Source: Anaerotardibacter muris (GTDB lineage Bacteria; Actinomycetota; Coriobacteriia; Coriobacteriales; Eggerthellaceae). Taken from it: a stretch of 64,000 nt of DNA. This document shows, one piece after another, positions 32,089 to 41,800 of this stretch. The notes under the pieces were generated by a model. That model was not told the DNA's origin, made no database searches, and saw only the letters and a program-made list of their open reading frames with translations. Both the position numbers and the translations under genes were made by a program. The stretch spans positions 1 to 64,000 of the forward strand of contig NZ_CALPCD010000007.1 of the NCBI RefSeq assembly GCF_943192915.1. Reading direction: 5' to 3'. Each line of letters begins with the position of its first letter. Position 1 is the stretch's first letter.

Positions 32089-34656
32089 TTACGCTAAGGG
32101 ATGACCTTTGAAATCCCATGAAGTTTCAAAAGAGTCGTAATCATTTTGGGAAAGACGTCGTTCTCTTTTCACTGCCTCATTGATTTTGGTTTCCCTTTTA
32201 GGGGAAATGAGGATGGGGTATGTTGCAATTTGGCCAACCTCGAAATTGAGAGTTGGTGAAAGCAGTTTTGCTATGTTGAGGATCACCGAAGAATTGCAAA
32301 GCCCTTGCAAATAGAGAAGCTGATCTTGGTTGGCAAAGATACTTGTTCCTGCAACGTCGAAAATATGGCCTTGAGGCTTGTAGCGAAAAGCGATAGAGCC
32401 GCTTGATATTTTTGACCAAGTAATTGATGGTTTGAAATAGTAATTTGTGTTTTGTGGGCGTGAGAGCTGTTTTCCTGTCTCATCTGCAAACGCTCGGATC
32501 TCTTTTCCATCTTTTTCCCAGTTAACGACTTCCTCGTTGTTTCCGTACCATTTTCTGAAATCGCCGCCTTTGTTGTATGGGAACCATCGTCGACCGCTCT
32601 CTACTGACTCTGAAATCGATGCTGCATCGTATAATGAGTTCTCTTTTGATACTTCCCACCATCGGCGAACAAATAGATCGTTTTTTCCTGTCTGAAGACC
32701 TACGCGTGGCGTTCCGATGTCGCGGAGTTTTTTTCCATTGATAAAGGCTTTTTGTATTGCGTTGCTTGTCCAATAAGCGATTGGGGTGCCAGGGATGGCG
32801 GAGAAGGCATCGGCGCTTCGGCGGTAGAACCAGCCGCAGTCTGGGTTTTGGATTGCTTCTTCAGTTTTGGGTTGTTGCAATTGTGGACGGTCAAAATCTT
32901 CCAGTCGTATATACGATCCGATGCAGTTTGTTTTCCCTAATTCGTAAACAAATATGCATGTAGGCACGGTTACACCTGCGTAACCGTGCGTGGATTGTTG
33001 AACCATTGTAAGGATGGAGCCTTTTGAAAGGAGCTTTTTACGAAAGTCCTCAAAAGAGGATATGAACATCCATGAAGAGGCTGTAATCATTGCAACAAAA
33101 GAAGCTGGCTTGGCTAAAACAAAGCCGCGCTCGATAAAGCAGGTGCACAGATCGCGTTTGGAATCTGGATAGTTCTTCTTGGTCCAATTGGCGAGCCATT
33201 TGTCCATGTTGGAAGAGCCCATATAAGGCGGGTTGGCCACGACAACATCGAATTTCTGAGCTAGGGTTTCGCAGGCGTCGATAGCTTTGTCGAGCTTCTC
33301 AGAGAGCGATCCTGCGAAGATGTTCGTGGGAGAGAGTGTCGCCTTGCAATCCTTCAAGGTATGCAGGTCTGCTTCAGTCGGGTTGAATAGACTGCCGCAT
33401 TCCGAGAGGTGGGCGAGTGCATCGATGAGCTTCGGTGCTGCTTGCAAGATCGGAGCAGCGTCGATCTCTTCTTCTGTGAAGGGGATCGATTCGATCAAGG
33501 TTATCTTGGGTTGCACGCCTCGGGTGAGAAATCGGCTATCGTATTCAAGGCCTTTCATGGTTAGGCAGAAGATAGCCATCTGGCTTGCGCGCGCATCGAT
33601 CTCGAAGCCTGAGAGGTTCTTCTCTAGGATCAGACGAGGGATATCGCGGCGGGTATAACCTGATTCCTCGTACATCTTGGCGAGCAGATCGAATGCGGTC
33701 ACTAGGATATGACCTGAACCGCACGCTGGGTCGCAAACAGTGATTTCTTCAGGGGAAGAAACCTGGATGCCCTCACTAGAAGAAACCTGAAGCTTTGCAG
33801 CTTCTTCGGCATCAAGCCCAAGATCATCAGGAATGAAATACTCCATCTCTGCAGCAAGGTTTGAGCTCGGATGCGACTGCATCCATAAGCGGCCTAAAGA
33901 ATTCTGTACCAAGTACTGCACGATCCACTTCGGTGTGAATAACTGGGTTGCTGGAGCAATGTCTCTTGTTTGGGCCTTCTTGCCCTTCTTGAAATCTGCG
34001 AACACTTCATCTTTGCGCTCAGAGTTGTAGAACTGATACATCCAGCCCACGATCTCTACGCTTTCGCGCCAGTCCTCTTCAGGGATATCCTCGACCATCT
34101 TGCAGAGAACGCTTCCATTGCGCAGCAGCCCCTTTGGCAGAAGCAGTTCCTGGTAGGAGCCCAGATGCTCGAACACCTGGGGCATATAGGTGGAAAGTTC
34201 ATTGCATACCGCTAAGAACAGATAGCGGAAGAGTGTTTCATCATCATGGGATTGGATCAGTCGGTAAACATAAGCGCGATCGATGCCCTCAACATCCACG
34301 CTTGTGGCCTCTTTGATTATCTGCGAGTCAAAGGCGTTGTCAGCTGAAGAGAGCACGCGGCAGTGGAAGGGAAGGTAATCGTTCACTTCCATGTAGCGGA
34401 TGGCCATCATTCGATTGAACCACGTGAAAGCCGCTCGCTCCACTAGCTGCTCTTCACCCAGGCGTTGCATCTCTTTGATGAGCTGGGCGCGCTGAGCGAT
34501 CTCTTCTTCCGTTAGAGGCTGGCTCTTGGTGGGGAGCACCTGCTCTTTGGGATCAGCATCTTCAGTGATGCACCATTCAGCAAGTTGCAATCGCACCTGC
34601 TCGATAAGCTCACGCCTAGCATCGATGCAGAAGTTCTTGATGGCGGTATCGTTCAT
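32089..34656 (-). CDS. pglX: Split PglX, N-terminal methyltransferase/recognition polypeptide, copy 2
   Basis: The protein has 855 residues. The SAM-binding motif CDPACGSGHILVTAFDLL lies near 305 and the adenine-N6 catalytic motif NPPY near 470, so it is a gamma-class adenine methylase. Residues 1 to about 505 closely match copy 1; beyond that the two differ strongly, as expected of target-recognition regions. A conserved island (IQNPDCGWFYRR.ADAFSAIPG) and a shared end (LNFEVGQIATYPI, DSFETSWDF) lie within the variable part. Usual PglX is about 1200 residues. This one stops right after DFKGHPLA, where full-length relatives continue into a conserved C-terminal domain, encoded here as a separate gene just upstream. 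GAAAGG precedes the ATG. Confidence 0.92.
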   Translation of the reverse strand: MNDTAIKNFCIDARRELIEQVRLQLAEWCITEDADPKEQVLPTKSQPLTEEEIAQRAQLIKEMQRLGEEQLVERAAFTWFNRMMAIRYMEVNDYLPFHCRVLSSADNAFDSQIIKEATSVDVEGIDRAYVYRLIQSHDDETLFRYLFLAVCNELSTYMPQVFEHLGSYQELLLPKGLLRNGSVLCKMVEDIPEEDWRESVEIVGWMYQFYNSERKDEVFADFKKGKKAQTRDIAPATQLFTPKWIVQYLVQNSLGRLWMQSHPSSNLAAEMEYFIPDDLGLDAEEAAKLQVSSSEGIQVSSPEEITVCDPACGSGHILVTAFDLLAKMYEESGYTRRDIPRLILEKNLSGFEIDARASQMAIFCLTMKGLEYDSRFLTRGVQPKITLIESIPFTEEEIDAAPILQAAPKLIDALAHLSECGSLFNPTEADLHTLKDCKATLSPTNIFAGSLSEKLDKAIDACETLAQKFDVVVANPPYMGSSNMDKWLANWTKKNYPDSKRDLCTCFIERGFVLAKPASFVAMITASSWMFISSFEDFRKKLLSKGSILTMVQQSTHGYAGVTVPTCIFVYELGKTNCIGSYIRLEDFDRPQLQQPKTEEAIQNPDCGWFYRRSADAFSAIPGTPIAYWTSNAIQKAFINGKKLRDIGTPRVGLQTGKNDLFVRRWWEVSKENSLYDAASISESVESGRRWFPYNKGGDFRKWYGNNEEVVNWEKDGKEIRAFADETGKQLSRPQNTNYYFKPSITWSKISSGSIAFRYKPQGHIFDVAGTSIFANQDQLLYLQGLCNSSVILNIAKLLSPTLNFEVGQIATYPILISPKRETKINEAVKRERRLSQNDYDSFETSWDFKGHPLA
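33130..34656 (-). repeat. Direct repeat A: conserved 5' part of pglX copy 2
   Basis: This stretch matches 37260-38788 in the same orientation. In about 165 bases compared by eye the match was near 90 percent. The substitutions are scattered and mostly silent, so the duplication is not recent or is under selection. Confidence 0.8.
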
Positions 34657-34685
34657 GGGTTGACCTTTCGAAGAGACGTGCTTAG

Positions 34686-35645
34686 CTATTTGATCTTTGC
34701 GAGCACGTCATCGAACTTCGCGTAGTTCACCTTTACACCATCGTCCAAATCGATCTCGATCATCTGGTCGGCAAGGTGGTGGATGCGTTCTTCAAAATCG
34801 CTTGTTTCGGAGAGTTGCTCTTTTAGCTTCTTAAGCTGCTTTTCATATTTCACTTTGTCAGAGCGATCGGCCGTTTCGATTAGTTCCCCCAGGTGAGCAA
34901 TCTGCGTGCGGAAGCGCTCCTGCTGCTGGTGAACGTAGTCTGTGCGGATTCGAGCCAAAAGGTCTGGTTGGTAGCGGTGCATATAGACCAGGGCTTTGAA
35001 GCCATTCTTTTTGCCTGAGTCGAACTGCCAATAGATGGGGCGCTTCTTGTAGGTCTTGCAGTGGTCTTTGTAGAAGTCCTTCAGGAAGTAGTTGCGAATC
35101 ACTTCGCGCGGTGTTCCTTTTCCGCCAAGCGCGTCTGCCACGAAAGCAAGGTTCTCTTCGAGGGTTTCTTCTCCGTAGGTGGTGCGTACCCAGTCGACGA
35201 AATTGCCTACGATGTCGTCATCGAAGTATTCATCGTCTGTGATCGGGAGTACGTTGTCGTCGTCAGGCATGAAGGTGGGGTTGGGGATTTGTTCGAGATA
35301 TTCTTTCAGCGTGTCACCCTGGTTTGCGAGGATGAGTCCGTCTTTGTCGATTGAATAGCGACCGAGCATGCAGCCAACTGCGTAGCTGATAAGTGAGACG
35401 ATTTCGTCACGTTTGGTGCGAACGTATTTGTTGCCCTTGAAGGATTCTGGAATCTCTTCTTCAGTGTCGAAGATACGTGCGACCGAAACGTACTTGTCCT
35501 CGACTTCGATAGGCACTTCGCCTACCATGTCATAGATTTCGGCGAAGATTCGGTTGAGTTCTTCCTCGTTGGCCTTAATCTGGTCGAAGCGCGCATTTGC
35601 TTCTGCTTTCCAGGCTTCGTATTTGTCTGAGATTAGTGTTGCCAT
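34686..35645 (-). CDS. pglX: Split PglX, C-terminal domain polypeptide
   Basis: The protein has 319 residues. The sequence (NEEELNRIFAEIYDMVGEVP; SYAVGCMLGRYSIDKDGLIL; FLKDFYKDHCKTYKKRPIYW; FKALVYMHRYQPDLLARIRT) is the conserved C-terminal domain of BREX PglX methylases. It is normally fused behind the recognition region. It starts with its own ATG (GAAAGGC upstream), has no motif I or NPPY, and ends in a helical coiled-coil stretch. It is intact rather than decayed. Added to either N-terminal protein (about 855 residues) it makes the usual total of roughly 1175. It most likely pairs with one or both N-terminal polypeptides. Confidence 0.88.
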   Translation of the reverse strand: MATLISDKYEAWKAEANARFDQIKANEEELNRIFAEIYDMVGEVPIEVEDKYVSVARIFDTEEEIPESFKGNKYVRTKRDEIVSLISYAVGCMLGRYSIDKDGLILANQGDTLKEYLEQIPNPTFMPDDDNVLPITDDEYFDDDIVGNFVDWVRTTYGEETLEENLAFVADALGGKGTPREVIRNYFLKDFYKDHCKTYKKRPIYWQFDSGKKNGFKALVYMHRYQPDLLARIRTDYVHQQQERFRTQIAHLGELIETADRSDKVKYEKQLKKLKEQLSETSDFEERIHHLADQMIEIDLDDGVKVNYAKFDDVLAKIK

Positions 35646-35649
35646 GGTT

Positions 35650-36207
35650 CTAAGCTGCCTTTCTACTTATTCGCAGTGAACTGGACGCAGTTTTAATTGC
35701 GTTTAATACGGGATCTGTTTTTGATCGAAGCTCAGTCGAAGACGGAAGTAGTTGCTTGCTTTTTTGTTCGATAATTTTTTCAAGCTCCTCAGGATCAATG
35801 GTTAATCGATCTACCTCGATAGATTCGTTTGTCTCAGGATCAACTACTAATTCGGTTGTATGATATTTCTCTTCAATTCTTAAGCATTCGATCTCTAGGT
35901 TTTCCTTGTTCCTTGTCACGAATTCCAAAAGATGGTTTACTTTTTCCACAACAGAAATAGCACCATATACAGAAACGTGGTTATACGCTTTAGATAATTC
36001 AATTCGAAACGAGTCTGTGAATAGCACACTTGCGTTAGCTAGCAATGTATCTACGCACTGCATGCACTCGTCGTAAGCTTCGATTGACTTAGTCTTGTAT
36101 CGCTCTTCTAAAGCTCGCCGTGAGCTTAGTCGATCGGAAACTAAAGCCGTAACAATTGCAGCAATCAGTGACAACAATGCGGATACTGTGACATAAACCC
36201 AATCCAT
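35650..36207 (-). CDS. Single-pass membrane protein inside the pglX locus, unknown function
   Basis: The protein has 185 residues from the ATG at 36207, 7 bases after the pglX(N1) stop; the frame is open further upstream, but only as overlap with pglX. One N-terminal membrane helix (WVYVTVSALLSLIAAIVTAL, about 3-22) is followed by basic residues (SDRLSSRRALEERYKTK), so the C-terminal part is predicted cytoplasmic. That part is charged and helical, with a probable coiled coil. No known domain was recognised. It ends 4 bases before pglX(C), so it is inserted between the parts of the split methylase and probably co-translated with it. It could be a membrane-linked effector or sensor; this is inference. 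Confidence 0.75.
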   Translation of the reverse strand: MDWVYVTVSALLSLIAAIVTALVSDRLSSRRALEERYKTKSIEAYDECMQCVDTLLANASVLFTDSFRIELSKAYNHVSVYGAISVVEKVNHLLEFVTRNKENLEIECLRIEEKYHTTELVVDPETNESIEVDRLTIDPEELEKIIEQKSKQLLPSSTELRSKTDPVLNAIKTASSSLRISRKAA

Positions 36208-36214
36208 TTCACAC

Positions 36215-38788
36215 CTACACCATCGGATGACGTTTGAAATCCCAGGAAGTTTCAAAAGAGTCGTAATCATCTTTTGATAGATTTCTCTCATCGCCAACGA
36301 GAGTTCGAATTCGTGGTGCCTGTTCTTTGTCCTCAATAATTGGGTAAGTAGCGATTTGTCCAACTTCAAAATTAAGTGTTGGAGAGAGCATACTTGCAAT
36401 GTCTAGCAGCACAGATGAATTGCAGGCCCCTTGAAGATAGAAAAGCTCGCTTTCGCCTGCAAACAAACTTGTTCCAGCAATGTCAAATAGGTGACCAAAG
36501 GGTTTATATCTAAAGGCGATATTCCCACTGGATATTTTCGACCATGTTACTGATGGCTTAAATTCATGACCAGGAGAAATGGGTTGAACATGATGATGCG
36601 AGGAGTTTTCATCGGAGAAAATATCCGAACCGTTATTTCGATAGTTTACCAACCATTCATTGTTCCCATACCATTTTCGATAATCGCCACCCTTGTTGTA
36701 AGGGAACCATTGACGCCTTGAGTCGATTGAATCTGCAAGCGATTCGCAGTCATATTTTGAATTAGAGAGGGCAACTTCCCACCAAAAACGCAAGAATCGT
36801 TCATTATCTCCAGTTTGAAGTCCGACATGTGGGCGCGCAATCGCTTGTAAACTTAAGCCAACCTCAAACGCTTTCCGTACAGCCGCGCTTGCCCAGTATA
36901 CGATGGGGAAACCGGGGATGGCGGAGAAGGCATCGGCGTTTCGGCGGTAGAACCAGCCGCAGTCTGGGTTCTGGATTGCTTGCTTCAGCGCTTCTTGCTT
37001 TGTTTTTTCGCTGTCGTAATCAACCAAACGAACATAGCTTGCCTTATTGTCTGCAGTACTGTTTTGAAGAATAGAAGCCGTGGTTGATACGACTTCTCCG
37101 CCAATGGCGTCAAAAGCGCGAGGGCCAAAATGGGCCATAGATGCGATGCTGCGCTTATCGAGTATCTTCTTGCGTAGGCCCTCGAAACTGCCCAGGAACA
37201 TCCAGCTTTGCATGGCAATCATAGCGGAGTACCCATCGGTACGAGTAAGGGTAAATCCTCGCTCGATGAAGCACGTACACAGGTCTCGCTTTGAATCTGG
37301 ATAATTTTTCTTCGTCCAACTGGCGAGCCACTTGTCCATGTTGGAAGAGCCCATGTAGGGCGGGTTGGCTACGACAACGTCGAATTTCTGAGCTAGGGTC
37401 TCGCAGATATCGATGGCTTTGTCGAGCTTCTCAGAAAGCGATCCTGCGAAGATGTTCGTGGGAGAGAGTGCTGCTTTGCAATCCTTTAGAGTATGGAGGT
37501 CTGCTTCGGTAGGGTCGAACAGGCTGCCGCACTCTGAGAGATGGGTGAGCGTGTCGATGAGCTTAGGCGCGTCTTGCAGGATTGGAGCTGTGACGATTTC
37601 TTCTTCAGTGAAGGGGATCGATTCGATCAAGGTGATTTTGGGCTGAACTCCTCTGGCAAGGAAGCGGCCATCATATTCAAGGCCTTTCATGGTCAGGCAG
37701 AAGATAGCCATCTGGCTCGCACGAGCATCGATCTCTAAGCCAGAGAGATTCTTCTCAAGGATCAAGCGGGGGATATCGCGGCGGGTATAGCCTGATTCCA
37801 CGTACATCTTGGCAAGTAGGTCGAATGCGGTCACAAGGATATGACCCGAACCACAAGCTGGGTCACAAACCGTGATCTCTTCAGGGGAAGAAACTTGGAT
37901 GCTCTCATTTGCGGAAACCTGAAGCTTTGCAGCTTCTTCTGCATCGAGCCCCAGATCGTCAGGGACGAAATACTCCATCTCTGCGGCAAGGCTTGAACTT
38001 GGATGCGACTGCATCCATAGGCGCCCCAAGGAATTCTGCACCAAGTACTGCACGATCCACTTTGGGGTGAATAACTGGGTAGCAGGAGCAATGTCGTTGG
38101 TCTGGGCCTTCTTACCTTTCTTGAAACTAGCGAACACTTCATCTTTGCGTTCAGAGTTGTAGAACTGATACATCCAGCCTACGATCTCGACCCCTTTGTG
38201 CCAGTCTTCTTCAGGGATATCTTCGACCATCTTGCAAGGGACGCTTCCGTTGCGCAGCAGCCCCTTGGGCAGGAGCAACTCCTGATAAGAACCTAGATGC
38301 TCGAACACCTGAGGCATGTAGGTAGAAAGCTCGTTGCAGACCGCTAAGAACAGATAACGGAAAAGTGCTTCGTCATCGTGGGCTTGGATCAGCTGATAAA
38401 CACGAGCGCGATCAATACCGTCGATATCTACACTGGTGGCTTCTTTGATGATCTGCGGGTCGAAGCTATTGTCAGCTGAAGAAAGCACACGGCAGTGGAA
38501 GGGGAGGTAATCATTCACTTCCATGTAGCGAATCGCCATCATGCGGTTGAACCACGTGAAAGCCGCTTGCTCCACTAGCTGCTCTTCATCCAAGCGCTGC
38601 AGTTCCCTAATAAGCTCCGCGCGCTGAGCTACCTCTTCTTCGGTTAGAGGCTGGCTCTTGGTGGGGAGCACCTGATCTTTGGGATCAGCATCTTCAGTGA
38701 TGCACCATTCAGCAAGTTGCAAGCGCACTTGTTCGATAAGCTCGCGCCTGGCATCGATACAGAAGTTCTTGATGGCGGTATCGTTCAT
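36215..38788 (-). CDS. pglX: Split PglX, N-terminal methyltransferase/recognition polypeptide, copy 1
   Basis: The protein has 857 residues and belongs to the same family as the copy at 32089-34656, with CDPACGSGHIL near 306 and NPPYMGSSNMDKW near 472. After about residue 509 it diverges from copy 2 in two blocks separated by the shared AIQNPDCGWFYRR island. It rejoins copy 2 at the end (LNFEVGQIATYPI, DSFETSWDF) and stops after KRHPMV, at the same place as copy 2. The two copies therefore probably methylate different sites while using one C-terminal partner. It follows brxC by 38 bases. The ribosome site (GAAAGG) is about 13 bases from the ATG, longer than ideal. Confidence 0.92.
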   Translation of the reverse strand: MNDTAIKNFCIDARRELIEQVRLQLAEWCITEDADPKDQVLPTKSQPLTEEEVAQRAELIRELQRLDEEQLVEQAAFTWFNRMMAIRYMEVNDYLPFHCRVLSSADNSFDPQIIKEATSVDIDGIDRARVYQLIQAHDDEALFRYLFLAVCNELSTYMPQVFEHLGSYQELLLPKGLLRNGSVPCKMVEDIPEEDWHKGVEIVGWMYQFYNSERKDEVFASFKKGKKAQTNDIAPATQLFTPKWIVQYLVQNSLGRLWMQSHPSSSLAAEMEYFVPDDLGLDAEEAAKLQVSANESIQVSSPEEITVCDPACGSGHILVTAFDLLAKMYVESGYTRRDIPRLILEKNLSGLEIDARASQMAIFCLTMKGLEYDGRFLARGVQPKITLIESIPFTEEEIVTAPILQDAPKLIDTLTHLSECGSLFDPTEADLHTLKDCKAALSPTNIFAGSLSEKLDKAIDICETLAQKFDVVVANPPYMGSSNMDKWLASWTKKNYPDSKRDLCTCFIERGFTLTRTDGYSAMIAMQSWMFLGSFEGLRKKILDKRSIASMAHFGPRAFDAIGGEVVSTTASILQNSTADNKASYVRLVDYDSEKTKQEALKQAIQNPDCGWFYRRNADAFSAIPGFPIVYWASAAVRKAFEVGLSLQAIARPHVGLQTGDNERFLRFWWEVALSNSKYDCESLADSIDSRRQWFPYNKGGDYRKWYGNNEWLVNYRNNGSDIFSDENSSHHHVQPISPGHEFKPSVTWSKISSGNIAFRYKPFGHLFDIAGTSLFAGESELFYLQGACNSSVLLDIASMLSPTLNFEVGQIATYPIIEDKEQAPRIRTLVGDERNLSKDDYDSFETSWDFKRHPMV
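37260..38788 (-). repeat. Direct repeat B: conserved 5' part of pglX copy 1
   Basis: Partner of 33130-34656, offset by about 4.13 kb. Recombination between the two would delete the membrane-protein gene and pglX(C) and leave one hybrid N-terminal gene. Confidence 0.8.
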
Positions 38789-38826
38789 GGGATTTGGTTC
38801 AACCTTTCAGGATAAGACTTTTGGAA

Positions 38827-41800
38827 TTAGCCTTTGAGTCGGACTGACCCACATTCGTCAATGGCGGCCAACAGCTTTTCCTTAATGGCTTCAACGTAGG
38901 CATCGACTTGGTCAGGAGTGGAGAGCTTGGTGGCAGGGCATACGTCTGCGCGCTGAAGCACCTTGGTTTTCGGTGCAGGAGGCGCGGAAGGCGTAGGGGG
39001 TGTTGCTACCGTGCTTGATCCTGGTTTTTCCTGTGGGATTACTGGTTTGGGTGGCCTGTTTGCGCTTTCGACCGCTTCGTCAATAGCCTCGATGGTGTTG
39101 TCTCGGTGAGCGTTGATCTGGTTGCGCAGCGCTTCGGTCTCCACGATGGTGGCTGCGGCATTAACCTGCTCGCGTTTCTTGGTAAGCGTGTCGTTGCTCT
39201 TGGAAACAACGGCACCTACAGCGGTTGCAGAGTTTTCGGTCTTGCGATTGGATGCGTGAGTTTCAATGGCTTCCTGGGTGCTGGCGATATGGTCCAGCAG
39301 GTCATTCTTCTTGGTTTGAAGTTCACCTTGATGGGCAGCGCTTGCGTTGTTGATGTGCTCACGCAGCGAAGGGATCAACCTAAAGGGAGAATCCATGGCT
39401 ACAACGTTGGCGATTTGATCGAGGGCATCAAGCGCGGATTCATGGGCTGATAGATAAGCACGCTCCACTTCCATGGTTGCAAGAAGGTCGCTCGCTTCAT
39501 CGAAGATCTGCTGTTGGTTCGGGAAGAATCCTTGGATGGGTTCGAAGTCTTCTGCGAAGTCGAGCAGTTCGTCCTTGGCGGCATTGAAAGCGCGCAGCAG
39601 GGCTTGAGGGTCCGCTTTGTTCTCCAGGATGCGGGTGGTTAGCCCCTGGCCTTCGACCACGGCGGTTCGCCCTGGGTAGTCGCGCTTGGTGTATTCCGTC
39701 TTCAAAAGCTCGGTGGTTTCCTGTTGAGCATTTTCGAGCGCGTTGATGACTGCCTGAATGAAATCGTCTTCGTCTTCGGTAACGATGTTTTGGCCTGTGA
39801 ATTCTTTCAACAGACGGCGTGCAGGGGAGAGGAGCTCTTCGCTTACGCCAGTGCGCTTTCTAATCTGAACCTTGTCCCATTCCTTTCGGTTGGTCAAAGC
39901 GGTTAGCGCGCGTGGGTCTGTTGGTTGGATAACGACGCCACCTTCTTCGAGCTGGGCGGCTTTGCTCATAAGCAGGGTTGCCAAAAGGGCAGAGATATCC
40001 GCTTCTTTCCAACCGAAAGGCTGTTGCTGATAGATGCGCTGAATGTCCCCCAATGAAGTTGCTTGGTGGGTGTATTCGTTGGCATCGAGCAGCTTGCCTA
40101 TTTCATCTAGCGCACGGTCATTTGCTCCTGCCAGGGGTTCCTGGTAGGTTCCTAGCAAGATCTGCTTGATGTCTGCGGCGCCTTCGACCGAAGCGCCCAC
40201 ATAATCGGCTTTGGTGTAGACCACACCAGTAAGCTCTTTCAGCACCTGGTCGATCTTTTCAGTGGCGCGGGCGCCTCGCAGTTGCACCGCCTGGCCGTCG
40301 ATGAACACATCTGCGTTTGCCAGCGCTGAGTCGAGGATGGCTTGGGCTTCTTTAGCGGCGCTAGCAGCTTCTTTTTGTTTCGAGCGGATGATGTTCTGTT
40401 TGGTATCGGGTAGCTGAGCAATGTTTTGGGTCTTAACGTATTTGTTGATGCGGGCGGCGTTGGCAAGCACTTCGTAATAGTCTTCGTTGGTGCGCAATAC
40501 CATCAAGGCTTTGTCGGTCGACTTCAGCGCGAGCTCTGCCTCACTTGCTTTGGCAAGCTGGTTGGCATTGGTAACGATGTCAAGCTTCATGCCGTTCTGT
40601 GCTTGCCCGTGCAGGGAGTCGTCCACATAGGCATCGAACACGAACGCATTGGTGCCCAGGCTATATTTCTTGCTGGGATAGATGCCATCGAAGATGATCT
40701 TCTTGATCTGGTCGATAACCAGCGCAGAGTCGATGGATGTGCTCTTTATCTCGCGTTCAACATCCTGTTCTTCGTCTGTAAGGAAAGCGTAGGTGTCGCC
40801 ATGGCGGGCAACGTAGTTTTCGCGCACCAAACGGTCGAGCGATTCCTTCACGCTATTGCGGATGGCAATCTTGTCGGCATCAATGTTGTCCACCATAAGG
40901 ATAGTGATGTTGCCCAGTGTTGGTGAAACGTCCTTGATGTAGTGGATAAGGTAGAGCGTTTTCAGTACTTCGATATCTTGGGGCTGCAAGCCTTGGTTCG
41001 ATTCTGATGCAGTAGTGGCGCGGTCGATTACTTGGCGAATCTCGTGGTCGAGCGATTTCGCCAGTGTGTCATAGAACGACCAGAAGGGAACCAGTGCTTT
41101 GCTGTCCTCGTTTTCCACGCGCTGAGCCGATTCCTGGAAGCCCGAGAGCATGCTGCGCTCGCCGCTTGCCAGGTGTTTGCCCGCGTTGCCGTGGCGACGG
41201 ATCTCGCTAAATACCTTGGGCAGCAGTTTGAATTGGTAGCCTACGAAGGGATAGCTTTCTTGGAAGTCTTGAACACTGGCATAGCCGATCAGGTCGCTCT
41301 GAGAATCTTCGAAGGCGAACAGGTTCTTCAAAACCGAACTGCTCTTCTCGAATTCATCTTGCAGCACGATGTTAGCCTCAGGCGTTTTGTCTAAGATGCG
41401 CTTCTTGATAACTTCGTCAACCGAACTGGAGCTTAGGGTAAGGCGCGTGTTGAAGCGGCCTTGGATCTTCGAGAAGTCGTCACCTTCAACCTTGATGACC
41501 TTATCTAGCGCTTCCTGGCTGGTTACCATGATCCAAACTTTACCTTCACATTTGGCGCCCAGCTCTTCGGTAAGGGTTTGTAAGTTCAGCATCAAATTCG
41601 TGTCGTCACCGATGAACTGACCTACTTCGTCAACGCAGAACAGCAGGCGGAAGTTGCCACCGTTCTCTTCAGACTTGCGGTCTACGTAAGCCTTGATCTC
41701 TTCAGCCAGCTTGTCGGGTGCGATGGCTTCATCGTTGGTGTTATCGAAGAAGCGACGGGCGGATTCTTCGCTCATACCCAGCACTTCGCCCAGCACTTCA

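Noticed and set aside
34686..35645. Reading pglX(C) as a decayed pseudogene fragment
   Set aside because: The frame is intact, has its own start, and both N-terminal copies stop at the same matching point, which fits a stable split better than decay.
35650..36399. A 249-residue version of the membrane protein
   Set aside because: The first 64 codons overlap the pglX(N1) coding end in another frame. The ATG at 36207 directly precedes the membrane helix and fits the operon spacing.
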